Shown here: positions 58,405 to 64,000 of the stretch, piece after piece
How positions within the stretch are numbered: the stretch's first letter is position 1
Layout of the letters: the number at the start of each line of letters is the position of its first letter
Assembly (NCBI RefSeq): GCF_015475875.1
Contig: NZ_JADKYM010000012.1
Span: forward strand, 34,546 to 98,545
Origin: Sphingopyxis solisilvae
GTDB taxonomy: Bacteria > Pseudomonadota > Alphaproteobacteria > Sphingomonadales > Sphingomonadaceae
Length of the DNA stretch: 64,000 nt
Reading direction: 5' to 3'
Program-made: the position numbers and the translations under genes
Notes under the pieces: generated by a model
What the model saw: the letters and a program-made list of their open reading frames with translations, nothing else
The model's database searches: none
Told to the model about the DNA's origin: nothing

Positions 58405-59568
58405 TTGACCGACGTTTATCTGTACGATGCCGTGCGCACCCCGCGCGGCAAGGCGCGGCCCGATGGAGGGCTTGCCGCGCTCAGTCCGCAGGAACTGGTC
58501 CGCCAGCAGGCGGCAGCGCTGGCGGCGCGCTGCGGTGTTGCAGCCGCGCACCCCGACGCCTTGATCCTCGGCTGCGTGACGCAGACCGGCGCGCAGGGCG
58601 GGCATCTGGCGATGCTGGCGAAGCTGCATAGCGACCTGCCCGACACGATAGCGGTGCAGACGATCAACAATTATTGCGCGTCGGGGCTGTCGGCGATCGG
58701 TCAGGCGGTCGCCCGTATCGCGAGCGGTCAGGCGTCGCATATCTTGGCCGGCGGCGTCGAATCGATGAGCGCGGTGCCCTTCCTCAGCGATCGCGCTACC
58801 TTTTATGGCAATGAGGAATTGCCACAGCGTGCGCGTTTCGTGCCCCCGGTGCTCGCTGCTGACCGGCTCGCGGCCAGCGAAGGCATCACGCGCGCCGAAC
58901 TCGACGCGGCGGCGCTGACGTCGCAGCAACGCGCGGCGCAAACCGATCGGGATGCCGCGCTGCAACGCTCGCGGATTGCCACCGGCGCTCTCGATGGCGA
59001 AGAATGTATCCGACCGCAAACCAGCGCGGAGTCGCTCGCCGCGGCGCCCGCCGCGTTCGGCGACTTGCAGGCGCAATATGCGGGAGCGCTGGAAGGTGCG
59101 ACGTTCGAGCCGCTCCACGGCATCGCGCACGCCCCGCCGATCTGCGACGGCGCCGGGCTGGCGCTGATTGGCAGCGCCTGGCTCGGTCCCCCTCCCCGCG
59201 CGCGCGTGGTCGCCTTTGCCGAAAGCGGCGGCGATCCGGTCGCGTCGCTCACAGCGGGTTTTGCGGCAATGGACAAGGCGCTGGCGCGCGCCGGGCTAAC
59301 GCTCGGCGACATGGACCGGATCGAGTTCATGGAGGCCTTTGCCGTCACTATCGCCAAATTCCTGCGCGACCGCGATATCGACCCGGCGCGGATCAATGTC
59401 AGCGGCGGGCATCTGGCGAAAGGCCATCCGATGGGCGCCAGCGGCGCGATCCTGACCTCGACCCTGCTTGATGCGCTCGATGCGTGCGGCGGACGGCACG
59501 GGCTGGTCGTGCTGACCGGCGCGATGGGGGTTGGGGCAGCGATGGTGGTGGAGCGGGTAGAAGAGTAA
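58405..59568 (+). CDS. Thiolase (acetyl-CoA C-acyltransferase family), C-terminal Cys missing
   Basis: 387 residues from TTG 58405, directly after the previous stop. Standard thiolase N-terminal half with Cys91 in NNYCASGLSAI and GGVESMSAVPF, and the His motif GGHLAKGHPMGASGA. The place where most degradative thiolases have CIGGG reads TGAMGVGAAMV, so the second catalytic Cys is absent. A role with an altered mechanism, or a non-catalytic subunit pairing with the previous thiolase, are both possible. Last gene of the operon. Confidence 0.87.
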   Translation: MTDVYLYDAVRTPRGKARPDGGLAALSPQELVRQQAAALAARCGVAAAHPDALILGCVTQTGAQGGHLAMLAKLHSDLPDTIAVQTINNYCASGLSAIGQAVARIASGQASHILAGGVESMSAVPFLSDRATFYGNEELPQRARFVPPVLAADRLAASEGITRAELDAAALTSQQRAAQTDRDAALQRSRIATGALDGEECIRPQTSAESLAAAPAAFGDLQAQYAGALEGATFEPLHGIAHAPPICDGAGLALIGSAWLGPPPRARVVAFAESGGDPVASLTAGFAAMDKALARAGLTLGDMDRIEFMEAFAVTIAKFLRDRDIDPARINVSGGHLAKGHPMGASGAILTSTLLDALDACGGRHGLVVLTGAMGVGAAMVVERVEE

Positions 59569-60115
59569 AGCTTGTCGCGATTCCAATGTTGTGAGTCCAA
59601 AATCCCCTCCCCCTGGTTGGGGCAGGCAATGGGAATTGTTGGTTTGTCGGCTTAAGGGCAGTGATCGAGAGGCTTCAGCGTTTGCGCACGGAAAGCGACG
59701 ATGATCGTCTCTTCCTAGATGCCCAGCACCGTAGAATGCGCGTCCTTCGGGCCAGCCGGCAAGGTCGTTGACCGCCGTTCGCCGCTTTCATTTGGCGACG
59801 GTCTTCTGTTTAATGCCGTGGCGCGGGGCCGGAACCCTCAGGCTTCCCTGGTTAAGTTGCATCGCTCGACGGACCGCCTCAGTCGTACAGGCGCCCCGCG
59901 TAGGATCTGTCTCCTAGCACATCCCGCGATTCCTGCAGGGGCAAGGCACCATCAAATGCCGCGACCAAACACTTTAAGCTTGTGCCGAAGTGAAACGGCA
60001 CCGGTACAATTCCGGCCTCGCCCATAAACGCGACGTTTACGACGTTGTTCTATGACGGGCCGTTGAAATCACCGGTCCGGTCGCCTGCGGCCCGGCCCCA
60101 GGCGAGGAACAAGCG
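59569..60115. other. 547-bp non-coding region with a decayed transposase
   Basis: The left part carries an IS481-type transposase relic (59622-59911). The remaining 59912-60115 shows no gene; it should hold the promoter for the next gene, whose ribosome-binding site GAGGA lies 9 nt before the TTG at 60116. A 102-codon open frame at 59719-60027 is antisense to the relic and is not credible. Confidence 0.6.
59622..59911 (-). pseudogene. IS481-family transposase N-terminal fragment, degenerate
   Basis: Reading the minus strand in switching frames recovers the common IS481 transposase N terminus: GQIL, then EAVRRAMQ, KQKTVAK followed by a stop where Trp is expected, GPKDAHSTVLGI followed by a stop, EETIIVAFRAQTLKPLD, and PTIPIA. 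At least two in-frame stops and two or more frameshifts are present. The catalytic DDE part is gone. An old insertion, now inert, at the end of the catabolic operon. Confidence 0.82.
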
Positions 60116-60787
60116 TTGACCCAGTCGACCCAGCCCCAGCTGCACCCGCGCGGCGCCGCCGAAATGCTCGATGCGCTGGTCGCCAGCGAGGGCACCGGCG
60201 CGCATCCGCACGTCCGCGCCGGCGCATTGTCGAGCGGGCCGGACGCGATGCGCAACCTGGCCGACGCCGTCCATTTCCTGTGCCTGCTCCACGGCCGCTA
60301 TCCCGGGGTGATCGACAATGCCGCGCGCAAAGCGGTCGACCCGGCATCGCGGCAATGGATGGACGAAGCCGCGACGGCGTTCACGCAGGAACGCGCCTTT
60401 CTGTCCAAGATCGCCTCCGCCGTCGGCCCGGTGCCGAGCACGCAGGGCCAGGCGCAATGCGAGGCCGCGGTCGCCGCGCAGCGCAAGGCGATCGACATGC
60501 TGTCCGAATCGGACCGCCACGGCTGCGCAGTTGGTGCCGCGATCGCGCTGACGCTCGACTGGCGGACGATCCGCGTCCTGCTCGACATCAGCGCCCAGCG
60601 GCTCGACATGACCCCGCCCACCTGCGCCTTGCCCGACCTGCGCGATACCGCGCGGCTGGCCGGGACTGTGGCGGACACGCCGGCGGTCGAACGCGCGATG
60701 ATGTTCGGCGCCCAGCAGCTGATCGCGCAGCACAACGGGCTGTGGGATCTGATGGCGGCGCGCGCGGCGAGCCGGGCGAGTTCATAA
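60116..60787 (+). CDS. Uncharacterised alpha-helical protein (DUF6975-like)
   Basis: 223 residues from TTG 60116, with GAGGA 8 nt upstream. Ala-rich, helical. Notable stretches are GAHPHVRAGALSSGPDAMRN, FLCLLHGRYPGVIDNAARKA and MMFGAQQLIAQHNGLWDLMA. Resembles a sphingomonad-restricted family I recall as DUF6975. Function unknown. Lies 264 bp upstream of the MoxR gene, with a repeat in between. Confidence 0.75.
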   Translation: MTQSTQPQLHPRGAAEMLDALVASEGTGAHPHVRAGALSSGPDAMRNLADAVHFLCLLHGRYPGVIDNAARKAVDPASRQWMDEAATAFTQERAFLSKIASAVGPVPSTQGQAQCEAAVAAQRKAIDMLSESDRHGCAVGAAIALTLDWRTIRVLLDISAQRLDMTPPTCALPDLRDTARLAGTVADTPAVERAMMFGAQQLIAQHNGLWDLMAARAASRASS

Positions 60788-61018
60788 ATTCCCCTCCCGC
60801 AGGCGGGGGGGGAGCATCAGGTTGATCGGCCCCCGGCCGGTCAAGGATGTGCCGGGGGCACATCCGACCTGATGCTGGGTGGGTGCGAGCGGAGCGAGCT
60901 TCCGACCTATCCCTGCCCACCCCGCTGCGACTAGCAAACAAGTTTGCAAGTCTCGCTGCCCCTCCCGCTTGCGGGAGGGGAGACAAGCTTGCACCCTCCC
61001 CCTCCGCTCGCTATGCCT
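60787..61018. repeat. Composite hairpin-rich intergenic repeat, copy D
   Basis: A different, larger element. Long imperfect stem AGCATCAGGT ... ACCTGATGCT enclosing GGATGTGCC-GGG-GGCACATCC; then GCAAAC-AA-GTTTGC inside a GCGACT...AGTCTCGC-type stem; flanked by CCCCTCCCGC and a CTCCCGC-TTGCGGGAGGGG hairpin. It ends ~33 bp before the MoxR start. The opening CCCCTCCC boxes relate it to the other repeats. Confidence 0.75.
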
Positions 61019-61051
61019 GCTTGACGTTCACGTTAAGGGAAAGATGAGCCG

Positions 61052-61897
61052 ATGCGCTTTGATGGCACCAGCGCCTATATCGCCACCGACGACCTGAAGG
61101 TCGCGGTCAACGCCGCGACGCTGCTGCGCCGCCCGCTGCTGGTGAAGGGTGAGCCCGGCACCGGCAAGACCGTGCTGGCCGAGGAAATCGCGAAAGCGTT
61201 CGACGCGCCGCTGATCACCTGGAACATCAAGTCGACGACCAAGGCGCAGCAAGGGCTGTACGAATATGATGCGGTGGCGCGGCTGCGTGATGGCCAGCTG
61301 GGCGAGGAACGCGTCCACGACATCCGCAATTACATCCGCAAGGGCAAATTGTGGGAGGCGTTCACCTCGCCAAAGCTCCCCGTCCTGCTGATCGACGAGA
61401 TCGACAAGGCCGACATCGAGTTTCCGAACGACCTGCTCCAGGAACTCGATCGCATGGCGTTCCATGTGTACGAGACCGACGAGACGATCACCGCGCGCGA
61501 ACGACCGATCGTCGTCATCACCTCGAACAATGAAAAGGAACTGCCCGACGCCTTCCTGCGCCGCTGTTTCTTCCACTATATCAAATTCCCCGACCGCGAC
61601 ACGATGGCGGCGATCGTCGAGGTCCACTTCCCCGGCATCCAGAAGACGCTTGTCAGCCGGGCAATGGACATCTTCTATGAAGTGCGCGAGGTTCCGGGGC
61701 TCAAGAAAAAGCCGTCGACGAGCGAGTTGATCGACTGGCTGAAGCTGCTCCTCAACGAGGATATGCCGCTGGAAGTGCTCCAGAACCGCGACGTCGGCAA
61801 GGCGATCCCGCCGCTGCACGGCGCGCTGCTGAAAAACGAACAGGATGTGATGCTGTTCGAGAAGCTGGCGTTCATGGCGCGGCGTCAGGGCAGCTGA
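61052..61897 (+). CDS. MoxR-family AAA+ ATPase
   Basis: 281 residues. Walker A GEPGTGKTVLAEE, Walker B LLIDEIDKADIEFPNDLLQELD, sensor 1 VVITSNNEKELPDAFLRRC. MoxR ATPases usually work with a VWA-domain protein (metal-cofactor or chaperone-like insertion). No VWA gene follows here: the next gene is a GFA-family protein and then a divergent chemoreceptor. Cytoplasmic. Confidence 0.93.
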   Translation: MRFDGTSAYIATDDLKVAVNAATLLRRPLLVKGEPGTGKTVLAEEIAKAFDAPLITWNIKSTTKAQQGLYEYDAVARLRDGQLGEERVHDIRNYIRKGKLWEAFTSPKLPVLLIDEIDKADIEFPNDLLQELDRMAFHVYETDETITARERPIVVITSNNEKELPDAFLRRCFFHYIKFPDRDTMAAIVEVHFPGIQKTLVSRAMDIFYEVREVPGLKKKPSTSELIDWLKLLLNEDMPLEVLQNRDVGKAIPPLHGALLKNEQDVMLFEKLAFMARRQGS

Positions 61898-61902
61898 CCG
61901 CC

Positions 61903-62334
61903 GTGTCCTACAGCGGCGGCTGTGCCTGTGGTGCCGTCCGGATCACGGTCGTCGCCGAACCCGTCGCGGTCCGCCAGTGCTGGTGCCGCGATTGCCAGCA
62001 GCTCGCGGCCGGACATGCGACCGTCAACGCGATCTTTGCCACCGACGCGATCACCTGTTCGGGCGCGGTGGCCTGGAAGGATCGCATCGCGGCCAGCGGT
62101 AACAAGCTGAGCTGGGGGTTCTGCGGCGAATGCGGTACCCAGCTGTTCGCCCATTCGTCGGCGCGACCCGAGTTTCGGGTGGTGCGGCTGGGTGCGATCG
62201 ACGAACCGCACGGGCTGGCGCCGGATACCGTCATCTGGACCGATCAGGCGCCCGCCTGGGCCAGGTGGCCGGACCGCATCGCGCAGCATGGCGGACAGCC
62301 ACCGGCGGCGCCAAGTCCCCAAAAACTGAGCTGA
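61903..62334 (+). CDS. GFA-family (Mss4-like) zinc protein
   Basis: 143 residues from GTG 61903, 5 bp after the MoxR stop. Cysteine motifs GGCACGAVR, CWCRDCQ and GFCGECGTQLF match the glutathione-dependent formaldehyde-activating/Mss4-like fold, with two zinc-binding CxxC-type sites. Reaction is often unassigned in this family. Probably co-transcribed with the MoxR gene. Confidence 0.9.
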   Translation: MSYSGGCACGAVRITVVAEPVAVRQCWCRDCQQLAAGHATVNAIFATDAITCSGAVAWKDRIAASGNKLSWGFCGECGTQLFAHSSARPEFRVVRLGAIDEPHGLAPDTVIWTDQAPAWARWPDRIAQHGGQPPAAPSPQKLS

Positions 62335-62347
62335 GTGGCAGCGTCCG

Positions 62348-63745
62348 TCAGAGCTGGTAGGCGACCTCGACATCGCCCCAGCGGCGACCGTTGATCACCA
62401 CCGGCGTATAGACGTTGCGGACGGTGACGAAATTGGTGCCGTCGCCTTCCTGGCGATAGACCGCCATGAAGAAGGGCGCGGTGCTGCGCTTCGCCGCCTT
62501 GTCGGTATCGTCGAGCAGGATGCGACCGTTGCGGCAATAGGCGGTGTCGTGCGCGACATCGCCGGTCGGCGCACGCGAGCAATCGGTGATGTGGGTCGGC
62601 AAAAAGCCGTTCATATCGCCCGCCGACGACATCTTCACTTCGGGATGCTCGGCGACGACCTTGTCGAACAGCGGCCGCCAATTGGCGTCGGCCCAGTCGC
62701 ACAGCGTGGTGCGGAAGCGTTCGGGGTTCGACCCCGGGACGCGGACATAATTGGTGTCGAACAATTGCTCCATCGTCAGCTCGCCATTGGCCAGCGCACG
62801 TTCGGCAATCGCGACAAATTTGTCGCGGACGCGCGCGGCGAGTTCGACGACCTCCGAATCCTGCGGGCTGACCCCGGCCGAGATGACGGCATTGAACATC
62901 CGGTTCGACACATGCTCCATCGACAGGATCGAGCTGCGCGTATCCTCCAGCGTCGCGCGATTGTCGCGTACCGATCCGACGACCCGGTCGACCGCCTCGC
63001 GCACCTTGGCGCCATTGGCGTGGACCATCGCCGAGCTTTGCGCGATGCGATCGCTCTGGTCGTCGAGCAGCGCGACGAGATGCGTGGCGTCGTGCAGCGC
63101 GTCGGTGATCGTTTCGAACTGTGCTTCGGCGCGGCTCGATTGCTCGACGCCCGACTGGATTTCGGCGACCAGCCCGCCCGCTTCGGCGGCCAGGCTGCCA
63201 ATGCTGCGACGGATTTCGTCGGTGGCGCCGCGGGTGTTTTGCGCCAGTTTTTTCACCTCGGCGGCGACGACCGCAAAGGTGCGCCCGGCGTCGCCGGCGC
63301 GCTCGGCCTCGATCGCGGCATTGAGCGCAAGCATGTTGGTGGTCTTGGCAATCGCTTCGATCGACTGGCTGACCTGCTGAACCTGTTCCATCACCGCCGC
63401 GAAGTTGGTGACATGGGTGCCGAGCCGCGCGACGAGGTCGATAACCGAGCGAAATTCGGTAACCGCGGCGTTCACGCGTTCGGCACCGGCGTCGAGCTGT
63501 TCGCAGGCGCGCGCCGAGAGAATTTTGGCTTCATCGGTCGAATCGGCGATCTGGCGCTGGTCGGATTCGAGACTGACGACATATTCTTCCAGCCGCCCAA
63601 GCTCCTCGACCTGCCGGTCCATATGGTCGGTTGCGCGCTTGATGCGCCCCGCAGCTTCGCTGCACCCGACGGCGAGCTCGCCGCAGTCGCTGGCCACCGA
63701 CTGGTCAAGCATCGGGGCTGCCGGATTGATGGACTCGAATTTCAT
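62348..63745 (-). CDS. Soluble methyl-accepting chemotaxis protein
   Basis: 465 residues from ATG 63743-63745. No transmembrane segment, so a cytoplasmic chemoreceptor. The conserved signalling hairpin tip reads [18 protein letters not shown], within a coiled coil of about 200 residues. The C-terminal ~150 residues contain [10 protein letters not shown] and [12 protein letters not shown], a Cache-like small-molecule-binding region common in MCPs. Unlinked to the che cluster at 10-15.5 kb but the obvious upstream partner of its CheA/CheW. A CtrA-like motif lies ~43 bp upstream of the start codon. Confidence 0.93.
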   Translation of the reverse strand: MKFESINPAAPMLDQSVASDCGELAVGCSEAAGRIKRATDHMDRQVEELGRLEEYVVSLESDQRQIADSTDEAKILSARACEQLDAGAERVNAAVTEFRSVIDLVARLGTHVTNFAAVMEQVQQVSQSIEAIAKTTNMLALNAAIEAERAGDAGRTFAVVAAEVKKLAQNTRGATDEIRRSIGSLAAEAGGLVAEIQSGVEQSSRAEAQFETITDALHDATHLVALLDDQSDRIAQSSAMVHANGAKVREAVDRVVGSVRDNRATLEDTRSSILSMEHVSNRMFNAVISAGVSPQDSEVVELAARVRDKFVAIAERALANGELTMEQLFDTNYVRVPGSNPERFRTTLCDWADANWRPLFDKVVAEHPEVKMSSAGDMNGFLPTHITDCSRAPTGDVAHDTAYCRNGRILLDDTDKAAKRSTAPFFMAVYRQEGDGTNFVTVRNVYTPVVINGRRWGDVEVAYQL

Positions 63746-63787
63746 TGCGCCACCCACGTCGAACTGATCGCAACGCTATGACCGACA

Positions 63788-63806
63788 TTGGTTAACGCGG
63801 GGTCAA
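63788..63806 (-). promoter_or_regulatory. CtrA-like motif upstream of the chemoreceptor
   Basis: On the minus strand TTGA-N7-TTAACCAA (63788-63806), one mismatch from TTAA-N7-TTAA, 43 bp upstream of the start codon. Same TTAACCA core as the cheA upstream site. Function inferred. Confidence 0.45.
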
Positions 63807-63851
63807 TGCGTCGCGGGCGGGTGGATGCGGGAGCGGCGGTTTTGGGGAGGG

Positions 63852-64000
63852 AACAAGACGATCCTCCCCGCTTGCGGGGAGGTGGCAGCGCGAAGCGCTG
63901 ACGGAGGGGGGTGGCGTCCTTTGGCGGCGCGTCAGGCCGATAGCCCCCTCCACCACCGCCTGCGGCGGCGGTCCCCCTCCCCCCCAGCGGGGGGGGGTTT
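63852..64000. repeat. Dispersed hairpin-rich intergenic repeat, copy E (continues past the window)
   Basis: Almost identical to the copy at 8780-8929, in the same orientation: AACAAGACGATCC, TGCGGGGAGG, GGCAGCGCGAAGCGCTGACG, then CAGGCCGATAGCCCCC. The right part ends in long C and G runs, which could also include base-calling error. Lies upstream of the chemoreceptor gene. Confidence 0.88.

Noticed and set aside
59719..60027. 102-codon frame in the 59.6-60.1 kb gap
   Set aside because: It runs antisense through the degenerate IS481 relic and has no initiation signal.

Overview
This 64-kb window is ordinary-looking chromosome from a high-GC alphaproteobacterium. It is most likely a member of the Sphingomonadales, with Sphingopyxis my best guess at genus. 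The guess rests on the ChpT/CheA gene neighbourhood, the gene order around lptD and ppk1, the aspS/rnd neighbourhood, the outer-membrane TonB receptor beside a carotenoid-oxygenase operon, and dispersed hairpin-rich repeats that often occur between sphingomonad genes. I see no prophage, no CRISPR array, no tRNA or rRNA operon and no intact insertion sequence. One decayed IS481-type transposase lies near 59.6-59.9 kb.

Layout. 0-10 kb: a truncated M13 peptidase, a DUF2062 membrane protein, smpB, dapA, a soluble lytic transglycosylase, greB, a secreted caspase-like/Sel1 protein, a secreted protein with a calcium-loop motif, the RNase P RNA gene, a DUF3703 protein and an amidase. 10.2-16.3 kb: a chemotaxis cluster on the minus strand (cheA-cheW-cheY-cheB-cheR), with chpT just upstream of cheA. 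ChpT is the phosphotransferase of the CckA-CtrA relay. 16.4-24 kb: an RluA-family pseudouridine synthase, rpoH, a membrane protein, mtgA, small unknowns, a DnaJ-like protein, a PPK2 polyphosphate kinase and a hydrolase. 24-35 kb: aspS, an FAD sugar-lactone-type oxidase, rnd, then the minus-strand run DUF2066 > hda > ppk1 > ppx. 34.8-49.5 kb: housekeeping genes (purM, purN fused to a YjbR domain, ndk, holC, pepA, lptD-surA-pdxA-rsmA, rsmB, guaB). 49.5-59.6 kb: an accessory catabolic-looking locus, with a tandem-HxlR regulator, a TonB-dependent receptor and a divergent five-gene operon (flavin oxidoreductase, carotenoid oxygenase, acyl-CoA/aryl-acid ligase, two thiolases). 60-64 kb: a DUF6975-like protein, a MoxR ATPase, a GFA-family protein and a soluble chemoreceptor.

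How the genes work together. The che cluster, chpT and the distant chemoreceptor form a behavioural/cell-cycle theme, and cheA and the receptor share CtrA-like TTAACCA motifs upstream. Two polyphosphate kinases and an exopolyphosphatase-like protein give a polyphosphate theme. The 49.5-59.6 kb locus is the best candidate for an uncharacterised pathway: outer-membrane uptake, oxidative cleavage of a conjugated double bond, CoA activation and thiolytic shortening, possibly under the tandem-HxlR protein through a 7-bp inverted repeat in the divergent promoter region.

Limits. Family assignments come from reading motifs, not from database searches. Start codons were chosen by eye from ribosome-binding sites and overlaps; GTG/TTG starts are flagged.
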